A stretch of 64,000 nt of DNA from Flabesymbios commensalis (lineage: Eukaryota; Annelida; Polychaeta; Terebellida; Flabelligeridae), in contig OZ024902.1 of assembly GCA_964017125.1 (NCBI GenBank), forward strand, positions 105,134,560-105,198,559, in the 5' to 3' direction. Below, one piece after another: positions 47,322 to 57,470 of this stretch. Position 1 is the stretch's first letter; every line of letters begins with the position of its first letter. A program made the translations under genes and the position numbers. Under the pieces are notes generated by a model. That model had not been told where the DNA came from, did not search any database, and saw only the letters and a list, made by a program, of their open reading frames with translations.

Positions 47322-47551
47322 CACTTTACCCGCCAAGCACGACCACAGTCGTCTTTAGTCCGTTTCTTACCCGGATAAATCACTGTTATTGAGAACGAAA
47401 TATGTGTTTAAACATCAAGCTTTGCAAATGTTTGGTCTCAAATTAAACAAATTTTCACCCACTTGAAGTTGTGGGTCGCGGTAGCGAAACACAACTTCAA
47501 GTGGATGAAAATTTAAATTATTTGATTTGGTGCTCTAAGGGTATAAAGAGA
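47322..47551. mobile_element. TTAA-flanked (piggyBac-like) MITE, copy D
   Basis: TTAA (47318-47321) precedes 'CACTTTACCCGCC' and the subterminal 'CACGACCACAGTCGTC'. The internal hairpin 'CCACTTGAAGTTGTG' with 'CACAACTTCAAGTGG' lies at 47459-47504. It is inverted relative to copies A and B, and its right terminus is decayed. Confidence 0.75.
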
Positions 47552-47567
47552 GTGTGTGAGATTAGTA

Positions 47568-47655
47568 TATAGATATGTTCACGTATTATGGCCATATTAA
47601 GGAGTCAAAATTAAAAATGATGATTTTTTGCTGATTTTGGCCTAAATGTGTCGTT
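47568..47655. mobile_element. Terminal fragment of the palindromic TTAA-type MITE
   Basis: 'ATGGCCATATTAAGGAGTCA' then 'AAATGATGATTTTTTGCTGA' corresponds to one end of 53441-53816. Confidence 0.5.
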
Positions 47656-48051
47656 TTATTTAGGAGGTATGCTACATGTATAGTGCATGTGTCAAGATAA
47701 CTTCTAGAAATAAATCATAGAGGCTGCTGAAAAACGAGATCTGGAAATGAACTCCCGTCCTAACCGTATAAAGGATCTAGATTTTTCTTATGTGGTAAAT
47801 AAAATGCACATTTGATTTAATCTATATAATAAATAATACAACCAGATAAGGAAATCAGATAGGCACAATAATTCATCATAGGTTAATTAAATCGAATATT
47901 GAATATGTTGATTGTTCATGAATGTAACATACATTATGACGTATTCTATATGTGAAATATGTTGTGTGTAGTTCATTATATTATTTTAAAATGATGAGCA
48001 TGACCTTCATTTCACCACCACCCCCTCCCAATGATGTTTATATAAATAAGC
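47656..48051. other. AT-rich sequence, nothing recognised
   Basis: No supported features. Confidence 0.4.
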
Positions 48052-48186
48052 AGAAGAAGAAGAAGAAGAAGAAGAAGAAGAAGAAGAAGAAGAAGAAGAA
48101 GAAGAAGAAGAAGAAGAAGAAGAAGAAGAAGAAGAAGAAGAAGAAGAAGAAGAAGAAGAAGAAGAAGAAGAAGAAGAAGAAGAAGA
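48052..48186. repeat. (AGA)45 uninterrupted microsatellite
   Basis: 135 bp of pure AGA/AAG triplets, preceded by a CCACCACCCCCTCCC pyrimidine run. Lysine-, serine- and leucine-run frames are artefacts. Confidence 0.98.
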
Positions 48187-48974
48187 TAACACACGTATCT
48201 TGGAGATTTTCTATACACGTGTGGTTATGTAGAGCGGTTTAGAGATAAATAAAATTTACAATATTGTAATAAATATATATGTAAATAATTATAGTAGAAT
48301 ACCAACTATCCTTGGGCCATCTAAATGAGACACAGGAGCGTATCAATTTTAGCTCGGTTGTATGGAAATATAGCTGAGCAGCTCCTAGTGTGATCAACAG
48401 AGTGAGTGAGTGTGCAACACATCAATGCATAGCACAGTAGTCACTAGGTGGCAGATAGAAATACCACCTCAATCAATTAGAAATGTATGACTTCGTTTTT
48501 ATACATTTTCGTATGATAAAATGGACAAAAATATGCAAATTACACCAAGATCTATTTCACTAAATGACTATAATTTGTATAAAATATTGCTTAGATGAAC
48601 AGTAAACTGGATGTTCCACAAATCGCCACAGTTCATGTTCACAACCCATACCAGGGTAGAGAGCTCTACATACTTTCATCAAATGTTTTAATAGGATTGA
48701 AGTGTAATGCGATGTAACTGTTTTTAGTTTCATTTTTAATCAAGAAGACCTTCACAAACATTAGCCTGTAATAAGCCCTGATAATATAAGTGGCATAAAC
48801 CCCGATTGTAAGAAATCTCAGTAGCTGTTTAATGTATCACTAAGCTGGCAACTTTCGCACTAGCTTGGTATTAAATCATAAACAAGAGGCATCAACGCTA
48901 ACGTTGCAACGTAGTTTCTTGATTAGATAGGCTTCAGTGGAATATGGAAGGTCGTCAAGCGAGTCACTGCTTTA
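48187..48974. other. AT-rich; begins with the block shared with 44020-44135
   Basis: 48190-48290 repeats 'CGTATCTTGGAGATTTTCTA' and 'AAATTTACAATATTGTAA'. Nothing else recognised. Confidence 0.45.
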
Positions 48975-49195
48975 CGGGCGGGGCTCTGGTGTAGTAGTCG
49001 GCACTACCGCCTGTCACGCCAAAGCTCAGGGGTTCTTCTCCCGCTCGGGAAATAATATTTGAAAAAAAAAAAATTCCTCCGTCGCCCACTCGTAAAGATT
49101 TAATGTTGTGGGGAGGCTGTGCCTCAAACCATAAAGTCTAGAATGTATGTGTATAAAAGTGGCTTAGACCCGAATCACTAATTCACCATTTGTAT
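48975..49195 (+). mobile_element. SINE-1 related copy, shortened
   Basis: Starts 'GGGCGGGGCTCTGGTGTAG' with an A-box-like 'TAGTAGTCGGCACTACCG' and B-box-like 'GGGGTTCTTCTCCC', then 'TCCTCCGTCGCCCACTCGT' and 'GGGGAGGCTGTGCCTC'. It jumps to the 3' tail 'AAAAGTGGCTTAGACCCGAA'. The second tRNA-like unit is largely lost. Confidence 0.65.
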
Positions 49196-49261
49196 CCGTC
49201 TCCACTCATTTCACATCTAATGGCAATGAGATCTGGTGTATGATTCAATGAATTGTATGGG

Positions 49262-49562
49262 AGGTGAATGAGTGAGTGAATATTGCTTTAAGTCGCTTTC
49301 TGCACAATCATGGCAATATGGCGACAGAAAGAAGCCCGAAGTCGGGACTATGCCCTACTTTTATTTAATGACTTCAAGGGTTCTTTATAGTGCACAATAC
49401 CATAGACAGCACTGCACACTCCAGGCCTTTGAACAGTTTTCAGCACTGTATACATGTATGTACAACATTGATGACAAATATCCCACCCGGCCGGGATTCA
49501 AACCCAGTACCTCTGAAGTTCGAGCCGCAACCGCACCGAATGAGCCATCGGGGCCGGCGTGT
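49262..49562 (-). mobile_element. SINE-2, tRNA-derived
   Basis: On the minus strand the head reads 'GGCCCCGATGGCTCATTCGG' (A-box-like TGGCTCATTCGG) and 'GTACTGGGTTTGAATCCCGG' (B-box GGTTTGAATCC). The body has 'CCTGGAGTGTGCAGTGCTG'. The 3' domain has 'GTAGGGCATAGTCCCGACTT' and 'TTGTGCAGAAAGCGAC', ending in a TCACTCACTCATTC tail. Relatives occur at 32249-32372 and 59752-59926. Confidence 0.8.
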
Positions 49563-49628
49563 AGGGCAGGTGTGACTGTCATAGACATGTCGAATAGCAT
49601 TGAATAAAAATAAGAACACCCCACACAA

Positions 49629-51330
49629 GAACACCCCTCGGCTCCTTTAGCTAGTGACTCAAAATCATAAATGGTAAAAAATGTGAGACACAACTGCTGT
49701 CATGGCATAAGCTATGCCAATACTCGAAGACCACAAAAACGTATATATATTTATTTAATATATACAGTTTATTTCTACAGGAGATGTAAAGGTATTCAAC
49801 TAAACATGGCCGCCACAGCTTCGTTTTCGGTAGCCCGCGAAAACGGACAATGCTTCGAAAACCTATAAATACCAGGTTTCAAGACATTTAACTAAAAAAA
49901 AGAATGATTTATTAAAATTGATAAAATCAAGATGGCCGCCATAGCCTCGTTTTCGATCGACCTATATTTGGCTTTCAAATACAAGATGGTTACCACCAGC
50001 ACACAAATAGAAGCGTTTTTATGAATCTGAATTATAATATAATAAAACTCATTTGTTCTATGGAAATCTACAAAACCAGACTATGTAATATGAAAGATTA
50101 GGTTACACGGCATCCGAAACTAAAGCACATTATATTCTAATGGGCTTTGATGTACTTAAACTATATCAAATGACGTCATGATTTTGATTGTAAATATGTG
50201 GCCATTTTGGATTTTACGATAAAATATAGGTCATACGATGAAAAATAAAAGCAGAAATGAGTTTTTTGACCCCCGAGTCATGCTAAAACCATAAATCAAG
50301 CATCTCCTTGCGACAAACCCCAAAAAGAGGTGGCATTTACATTTTTAAAACCATTTAGTTTTTGATCATTTTCAGGTGAGTGTCGCGGCCATTTTGAATA
50401 TTTTCTTTTGAGTGTACTCGTCAGTATCGTGTATTACTACTCTACTAAGTTACAGGAAATACGTGATATTAACGTTAGAATGTTTAGCGGTATAATTATA
50501 GTAACAGTAATTACATAAAAACGGCGGACGTCTTGGATTTGAAGGTCAAAAAGGCACCAGAAATAATTTTCCTGATACAAATCTTGAAGAAACCATAAAT
50601 AAATTGTGCCTTCATGGGCAACAAACCATATAAAATACGGGGTTTTCTTTACATTTTGGCGCCCATTTTGTGTTTTGCTAATTTGAAGGTGAAGGTCACC
50701 AAATATCGAATGTTATCCAACAGATTCAAGCTCAGCACACCCAAATAAAGTAAAGGCAAGTGGATAACAAGTTATATACTAAGATGCCAAGCAAATTTCA
50801 ATGTTTCAGATTTCAACCCAGGGTAAATACACACATATTTATAAAACGGCTGTTATATTCTTTCATTAAACAAAATATTTGACATATATAATATAAGCAA
50901 CACTCATTTTTAAGCATACACATATCAGGTCATTGGCATACAGTACATGTATGTACGTCAATTGGTTACGAAGTTATCGCGAGAAGACTAATTTCCGGCA
51001 ATGGCTGCCTAATTAGCATTATAATCAATTATTTTTCACATTTTGTGCTTTCACTTATATTTTTGTGTATCTTGATCCTTGACCACACATGAAAATGAAA
51101 ATGTGGAAATAGACACTACCTACAATACCTGCCTAATTTGCATAATAATCAATGAAACAGCAACTTCCGGCAATGGAAACCGTACTTAGAGAGAATCAGA
51201 TCAAATGATTATTTTTCAAGTTATCGCATTAACAAGATTTTTTTTTTAAACTCCGCTCTTGAACTTGACCTTTGGCACATGACCTTGAACATTGGTAAAA
51301 AATATTGCCGGAGAGGGTGAATGTTTTTTA
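49629..51330. mobile_element. Inverted-end element family F1, long diverged copy
   Basis: Starts 'ACACCCCTCGGCTCC' and contains two blocks of 'ATGGCCGCCACAGCTTCG' and 'ATGGCCGCCATAGCCTCG', 'ACCAGGTTTCAAGACATTT', several 'GGCCATTTTG' units (about 50200-50680) and the 3' segment 'GTTATCGCATTAACAAGAT' with 'CTTGAACTTGACCTTTGGC'. The right inverted end is not clear. Non-coding. Confidence 0.55.
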
Positions 51331-51752
51331 TAAACTGCGAATGCGAAAACCTGCTAGAAAGCAGTTGCTGATTATACATTAGAATCGTATACAGTAACAG
51401 AGGTGGTATGGGTAAGAACAACTGGGTAAGGCAGTGCTCATCCTAGCTCAGTGTGAGAAGTAGCAAATCAAGTAACCAATAGTTAAAAAAAGGTGTCAAT
51501 TTTTAAAGTTTGAAGTCAAGATGGTTTTGTCCGCATGTTAATACAAGAGAATGATAATAAAATTATTATTATGAAATTCGCAAAATAGACAGCAATACAA
51601 CAAGAAGACAAAACCTGATGTTAATTAAATTTACAGTGCTTGGTTATTATGTCTCCCTTTATAGAGGTGGAGACATATTGCTTTACCTCTCACCGCTCAG
51701 TTGCTCGTCCTATCAGTTTTGTGTCTGTGCTTTCTCTTCGTCTATCGTGCAG
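51331..51752. other. No gene recognised
   Basis: Plus-strand frame at 51618-51827 runs into the adjacent MITE and is unsupported. Confidence 0.35.
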
Positions 51753-51858
51753 GCAGACAAACACGAGACGTTGACCCAATGCCGGGCTATTGTTGGCCCA
51801 CCGTCTACGACGCTGAGCCAACATTAGCCCAGTTTTGGGTTACCGTGTCGTGTTTGAC
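51753..51858. mobile_element. Foldback MITE, CAGCAAACAC family
   Basis: 'CAGACAAACACGAGACGTTG' and 'GGTTACCGTGTCGTGTTTGA' flank the centre 'CACCGTCTACGACGCTG'. Confidence 0.82.
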
Positions 51859-51891
51859 GCCACGCTGAATGTGGGCCAGGGGTCGGGTGCA

Positions 51892-52330
51892 TAAAGCGTT
51901 ATCGCTGTCGCAACGTGCTGAATTTCGTCGCTGATCGCTAGTTTACAAAAAAGTCGTGTGCATAAAGATTTGCTGCCAGTTTTCATCGCTGAATATGCGA
52001 CCGAAACGGTCTAATTCTGAGGCGAGGACAAGGCTGCCGCAGACGCAAAAATATTAACTTCAGAGCTCCACGCATTCTGTTTGTGTCATGTACGCTCGCG
52101 ACAAACGACCAAAATGGCTGTGTATCTTCACTTGCGTGAGCATAACAGCCGACACTTTAGAAAACAACGGGTATTCAGGGATCGAACCCATCCATTCGAT
52201 GCGTACGATGACGGGGAGATCAGAAGGAGATACAGGTTGTCCAGGTAATCCTGGAGCCAAGGGATGTTTGCGTACAAAAATGGCCCCGAGATCACCCACC
52301 TGTTTTTTATAGTAGACCACCTGGGGCACA
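51892..52330 (+). mobile_element. Partial PIF/Harbinger element
   Basis: Begins 'GGGTCGGGTGCATAAAGCGT', a PIF/Harbinger-like terminus, with a second subterminal 'GTGTGCATAAAGATTTGCTG'. About 220 bp in lies a HARBI1-like coding start. The rest of the nuclease gene and the right terminus are not found, so this is a truncated or internally deleted copy. Confidence 0.6.
52114..52245 (+). pseudogene. HARBI1-like nuclease, N-terminal coding segment only
   Basis: ATG at 52114 opens 44 codons ending in RRRYRLSR. The segment RVFRDRTHPFDAYDD followed by basic/aromatic RRRYRLSR matches the conserved N-terminus of PIF/Harbinger transposases (consensus: R-D-R-x-x-P-x-D-x-Y-D-D, then R-Y-R-L-S-R), which precedes their DDE nuclease. 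The frame stops immediately, or is spliced: 'GTTGTCCAG' followed by 'GTAATCC' is a good donor, and invertebrate Harbinger genes may have an intron here. No downstream DDE exon was seen in the next 2 kb, so the gene is incomplete. Upstream DNA looks like a Harbinger terminus. Confidence 0.7.
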
Positions 52331-52485
52331 TTTTAGCGAGGGTGGACATTCTGAAACCCGGCAGCAAGTGAGATATTCAAGATTTTGTAGGCTATACAAA
52401 AATAAAACGGAAAGCCCTGCCTAAAATTAACGATCTTATGCCTTCAAAATGGCATATCAGCACTGAAAACCCACCTTCATCAAAA
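52331..52485. other. No recognised features
   Basis: Contains 'CCTTCAAAATGGCATATCAG', possibly an outlying part of the following repeat. Confidence 0.35.
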
Positions 52486-53235
52486 TTAAAGCCCTCAAAA
52501 TGACGAGTGTGGACCATGTGACCGGATGATGGAAAATCAATATGACTGAATAAAGTTCAAGGACACCAGAGGTCAAGATGTGGAATAATATGACCCTTGC
52601 CAAAATTAGGCGCCCCTAAGAATTAAAACGTCTCCAATTGTTAAAGGAATTGCAATTTACCTAATTTAGTGAACATTTTCTTCTAGTGAAGTTCTAGTGA
52701 AGTTATAAAATGTTTTTTAGAAATATTAGGGGTGATCAAATATTTTGTTAGTACCATCAGACCCACATCCAATACTAGTAAATAGTAAACTTACAGAAAA
52801 ACTTCAGAAAACCGATAATTTCATTTTTTTCAGGATTTTTGGAATAATTCACACTTAATGATACATGTAATGACAGCATCATTTAAACCCTCGAAAAACG
52901 AGTGTAGACCCTGTGATAAGGTAGAAAAAAAAAAATTAGATTGGATAAAGTTCCAGGTCACAAGCTATGTCGTATGTCGCATAACATGATCTCTGATCAA
53001 ATTTCAGCAACCCTAGGAATTAAAACGTCTCCCATTTTCAAATGAAGTAAAATTTACTCATTAAGTGTTGCATTCTATCAAAGTATATATCTTATTAGCG
53101 TTTTTTTAGAAACAATATATTTCATTTGTATCATCAGTCTTATTAAATATATATTTAGAATATTAGTAGACTTTAAACATAATTTCTAGAAAACCGTCAT
53201 AATTTCACATTTATACGGGATTTTTAATATTTGAT
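52486..53235. repeat. Two diverged tandem units of ~375 bp
   Basis: Units 52486-52862 and 52871-53235 share 'CCCTCAAAATGACGAGTGT' / 'CCCTCGAAAAACGAGTGT', 'GAATTAAAACGTCTCC', a TTTTTTAGAAA block and the closing 'AGAAAACCG'-'ATAATTTCA' segment. Non-coding. Confidence 0.75.
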
Positions 53236-53412
53236 AGTTAAAAATAATGTTTTATACCCCTATAAACAGTAACGTGGCAGTTAGAAATACCAAATAACAC
53301 TAGCCAATTACATTGAATGTCTGTCCTTCAACACCCCCTCCCCAAATACACAGGCTGTAGCCTCTGAGCCAAAATGCATGGCATGGCTGAGCTCATCACG
53401 ATTGCAACTATT

Positions 53413-53900
53413 AGCCTCCCAGCAAAAAATGCCACATTAAAGGACCCATACCCAGACTAAACTCATAAAAAAATCGGTGATTTTATTTTGGTTTCTTAAT
53501 ATGACCATATGATGTAAACATGTCCATATACTAGAACTGCAATTATTTTTTAATTTTTGTGCTGCGTTTTTACTAGTTAGGCTAGATTTAGAAACGAAAT
53601 TCCCGTATTTTTTAATTTTGACAACCATGTCCAAAATAATAAATCAGGAATTTTGTCTCTATATCTAGCCTAACTGATAATTGCGCAGCACAAAAATTAA
53701 AAAACGCTTGCAGTTGTAGTATATGGACATGTTTACATCATATGGTCATATTAAGAAGCCAAAATACAATCACCATTTTTTATGATTTTAGCCTTGGTAT
53801 GGGCCTTTAATGTTTACCTAATGTTTGTCCGCCATTCACAGCGCTGTCCCAACATCAAAACAATTTTGTGTCAACGTGCTAACGCTTCGCGTTTGCTACC
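53413..53900. mobile_element. Foldback MITE (CAGCAAACAC family) split by another MITE
   Basis: The left piece 'CCCAGCAAAAAATGCCACAT' (53413-53436) and right piece ending 'GCTTCGCGTTTGCTACCC' (53821-53900, with 'AGCGCTGTCCCAACATC') are the two arms of one diverged MITE. The intervening 53441-53816 is a separate TTAA-type MITE. Confidence 0.7.
53441..53816. mobile_element. Palindromic TTAA-type MITE, complete (376 bp)
   Basis: TTAA on both sides (53437-53440 and 53817-53820). Ends 'AGGACCCATACCCAGACTAA' and its inverse, which closes 'GGTATGGGCCT'. The whole interior is an imperfect palindrome ('GTGCTGCGTTTTTACTAGTT' with 'ATTGCGCAGCACAAAA'; 'AGGCTAGATTTAGAAACGAA' with 'CTCTATATCTAGCCTAA'). The TTAA target suggests piggyBac-type mobilisation, though AGG tips are not standard. 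Confidence 0.85.
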
Positions 53901-54058
53901 CGTTGGTTGGATTGATGCTCAGCTCATTAAATATTGTTGCCTCCTCAGGTAAAGCTTGAATTTATTTCCGATTAATTTTTTTTTTCTAAAATCACTGGAC
54001 AGTAACATTGATTATCACACAAATAAAATGCGTAGTAAGGCCGCTACAAGACATTAAA

Positions 54059-54347
54059 GGGCGGGGGCCCTATGCTAGTGGTTTGGGGTTCGGTTCCCGG
54101 TCTCGGCGGTTTAAAAGAAACAAAAATGTTTCTTCCTCATCCATTCGTAAAACTCAGTAGTGTGGAGAGCCTCCGTGACCGAGACGTAGCGAGCCCGGCC
54201 TCAGACCTCCAGGGTTTGAATTTCGAATCCTGTGTCAGGAGGGCAGTGTCATGTTACTCATTTCACCATCCTCAGGAGTTTATTCTGGCCCAATTTAGCC
54301 TGTATGTGCACAAAAGTGGCGTAAAGCCCGATTCATTTCATTTCGTT
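54059..54347 (+). mobile_element. SINE-1 with small head deletion and target duplications
   Basis: Flanked by 'ACAAGACATTAAA' (54046-54058) and 'ACCAGACATCAAA' (54348-54360). It has the B box 'GGTTCGGTTCCC', the second tRNA-like unit and the 3' body to 'GATTCATTTCATTT'. About 25 bp between A and B box is missing relative to 45398-45717. The long plus frame through it is fortuitous. Confidence 0.88.
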
Positions 54348-54360
54348 ACCAGACATCAAA

Positions 54361-55149
54361 ATCACAAAAAGCTTTATCTGTCATTGAAGGCATTCACGAC
54401 ACCATCTCTATTCCAATGATGGACAACTCAACTAAGATATCAGGGAATAGTAAACCAAATATGTCCAATAGTCACGTTGGTCACAGAGGAAGGTAATTAC
54501 AAAATAGGTTGTCAAATTATGCAAAATTATATTAAACTGCAAAGAAATTAAACCAACTTATAACACATTGCATGAGGTAACAATACATTTTCATGTAATG
54601 AATGCGTCCCCATTGAATTTGAGTTTTGGGACGTTTTAGCCATAGATCAACTCAGGGGTGTCCAAAAAAAGTGATGAAGCAAAAGTGAAGTAGCCAATAG
54701 CAAAATTTATCAACGGCTAAATTGTGCGATGCACCATTAAGGCATTAAATTCGCAGAAAAAAATGCGAATTAGACCTATGACAGCTTGGCCACCCGTTTC
54801 AAGGAGTGATTACCACTCTGTTCATCTCTTTGATTGCACTCACGATGTCAGTGTTGTGGGTTCGATCCCCGGGCTGGGCAGTTTCACTGTTACATATTTA
54901 TTTGCAAAGAAATATATTCTCATTTTCAGTATGATCAAAATTATTATATCAGACAGACACAGACAGACAGTCATTTTATTGACAGAAAAGAAAAGTCATT
55001 ACAGACTTATTTGTCATAGAAATAAAAGAGATATGTATATGTATATACAAGATTGTTGATTTGTTAAAATCATATGACAATATGCATGGTATGATGTATA
55101 CACAACTAATATCATGTTAAGTGGCATTGCCAAAATAACAAGACTACAT
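54361..55149. other. No recognised gene
   Basis: 'CGATGTCAGTGTTGTGGGTT' with 'CGATCCCCGGGCTGGGCAG' (54843-54883) resembles a degenerate tRNA-like SINE head. The 111-codon frame across it is unsupported. Confidence 0.35.
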
Positions 55150-55339
55150 AAGTCCAGGAGCTCCCGCGACGAATTAGAATTTGATTTAAGAAATTTTGTG
55201 TAGGGTTTTTAATGTAGTCCTAGGCTAGGTCAACAAGACGCAAGACAACTAGGTCTAAGAAGCCCAGTCTAAGAGTGGGATAAGAACTAGACAGTCTGTC
55301 AGAGATTGCAATCCTCCATTGAAATTAATGATCCTAATC

Positions 55340-57150
55340 AGTATCCCAGTAATGGTCTACCTATCTGGCACGGATTACCCTATATCAGGCCAATCGAGGT
55401 AACTAATAGCTGATTTACGGTCATTTTGAATTCGATATAAATTAGTCAAAAACTTAGGGTGCATCCTCCCCCGAAACCTCAAATTTTGTTTTATAGTAAA
55501 ACACAGTTTGCAAAATATTGGGCATGTGAAAGTAAATAATGGCCGATAGGGGGCCATTTTGAATTTGAACGAGTCAGAATTTTTCAAGATGCATCCTCAG
55601 CTGAAATCTCACATTTCATTCTATAATAATCGTCTAGCTATCTAGCACGGTTTACCAAATATCGGCCATGTGAAAGTGAATAATGGCCTAAAGGCGGCCA
55701 TTTTGAATTTGATCAAGTCAAAATTTTCCAAGATGCATCCTCAGCTGAAATCTCACATTTCATTCTATAGTAATGGTCTAGCCATCTAGCACGGTTTACC
55801 AAATATCGCCCATGTGAAAGTGAATAATGGCCGATAGGAGGCCATTTTGAATTTGATCAAGTCAAAATTTTTCAAGATGCATCCTCTCCTGAAATCTCAC
55901 ATTTTGTTTTATAGTAATGGTCTAGCCATCTAGTACGGTTACTAAAAACCGGCTATGTGAAAGTGAATAATGGCCGATAGGCGGCCATTTTGAATTTTAT
56001 CGAGTCAATTTTTTTCAAGATGCATCCTCTCTTGTAATCTCACATTTTGTTTTATAGTAATGGTCCAGCTATCTAACACGGTTTACCAAATATCAGCAAT
56101 GTGCAAGTAAATAGTGGCCGATAGGCGGCCATTTTGAATTCGATTGAGTCGAAAGTTTTTAAAAGGCATCCTTTCTCGAAACGTCACATTTTGTTTTATA
56201 GTAATGGTCTAGCTATCTAGCACGGTTTACCTGATATCAGGCCTATCGAGGTAAATAATGCTGATTGTCGGCCATTTTGATTTCGTAAGTTTAAAATTTT
56301 CAGGGTGCATCCTCCTCCGAAAACTCACACTTTGTTTTATAGTAATCAGGTAATGGTCTAGCCATCTAGCACGGTTTACCAAATATCAGCCATGTGAAAA
56401 TGAATAATGGCCGAAAAGGCGGCCATTTTAAATTTGATCAAGTCAATTTTTTTCAAGATGCATCCTCATCTGAAATCTCACATTTCGTTTTACAGTAATG
56501 GTCTAGCCATCTAGCACGGTTGACCAAATAACGGCCATGTGAAAGTGAATAATGGCCGATAAGCGGCCATTTTGAATTTTATCGAGTCAAATTTTTCCAA
56601 GATGCATCTTCTCCTGAAATCACACATTTTGTTTTATAGTAATGGTCTAGCCATCCAGCACGGTTTACCAAATAACGGCCATGTGAAAGTGAATAATGGC
56701 TGATTGGCGGCCATTTTGAACTTTGACAAAATGATTTTTTTCAAAATACATCCTCTCCTGAAGCCTTACAATTTGTTTTATAGTAATGGTGTAGATATCT
56801 TGAGCGGTTTTCATGATATTCCACAATATCAGGCCTGTCGAGGTGAATTATGGCTGATAGGCGGCCATTTTGAATTTTCTCAACTTCAATTTTTTCAGGA
56901 TGCATCCTCTCCTGAAACCTTACAATTTATTTGATATTAATGGTGTAGCTATCTTGAGCGGTTTTCATGATATTCCGCAATATCAGGCCTGTCGAGGTGA
57001 ATAATGGCCGATAGGCGGCCACTTTTAATTTTATCGACTTGAAATTTTTCAAGATGCATCCTCTCCTGAAACCTCACAATTTGTTTTATAGTAATGGTGT
57101 AGCTATCTTGAGCGGTTTTCATGATATTCCGCAAAATCTTTCAGTCGGAT
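55340..57150. repeat. ~144/154-bp satellite array, about 12 units
   Basis: The landmark 'TAATGGTCTAGCCATCTAGC' recurs at 55627, 55771, 55915, 56058, 56202, 56351, 56496, 56640, 56784, 56938 and 57092. Most steps are 143-145 bp; the last two are 154 bp because of an added 'TTCATGATATTCCGCAATAT' segment. Every unit has 'GGCGGCCATTTTGAATTT' and 'TTCAAGATGCATCCTCTCCT'. No through-frame. Confidence 0.95.
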
Positions 57151-57186
57151 TTACCGATGTTATAAATTAGGTCAAAGTGCTGGGTC

Positions 57187-57470
57187 AACTTCACGGTCAA
57201 GGTCCAAAAACCTGAAAAGGCACAACTAAGGACCTTAGAGAACATGTATGTGCAATATGACTGTCATCGGCCCAGTACTTTTCGAGATCTGCTCCGGAAA
57301 CGAAGTGCGCGTCAAAACGTCTAAATAGGTCATAGTTCTGAACCAGAAGTAGGTCAAAGTTCAAATACCCCAAAAGGCACAACTAGACCCCCTAGGGGTG
57401 TTGTGTGTAAAATTTGAAGACAATCGGACAAGTACTTTCAGAGATATGCTCCGGAAACGAATTGTTTACG
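57187..57470. repeat. Two-copy repeat, ~145-bp unit
   Basis: 'TCAAGGTCCAAAAACC' then 'AAAAGGCACAACTA' then 'CAATCGGACAAGTACTTTC'-like then 'GCTCCGGAAACGAA' occurs twice. Units at about 57187-57330 and 57345-57470. Confidence 0.8.

Noticed and set aside
47952-48242. Poly-lysine, poly-serine and poly-leucine frames
   Set aside because: Pure AAG microsatellite.
49272-49693. Overlapping ~100-codon frames on both strands
   Set aside because: They coincide with SINE-2 and its tRNA-like head.
54072-54419. 115-codon plus frame, with similar frames at 45227-45622 and 23354-23614
   Set aside because: All are readings through SINE-1 copies; the shared 'protein' similarity is SINE sequence.
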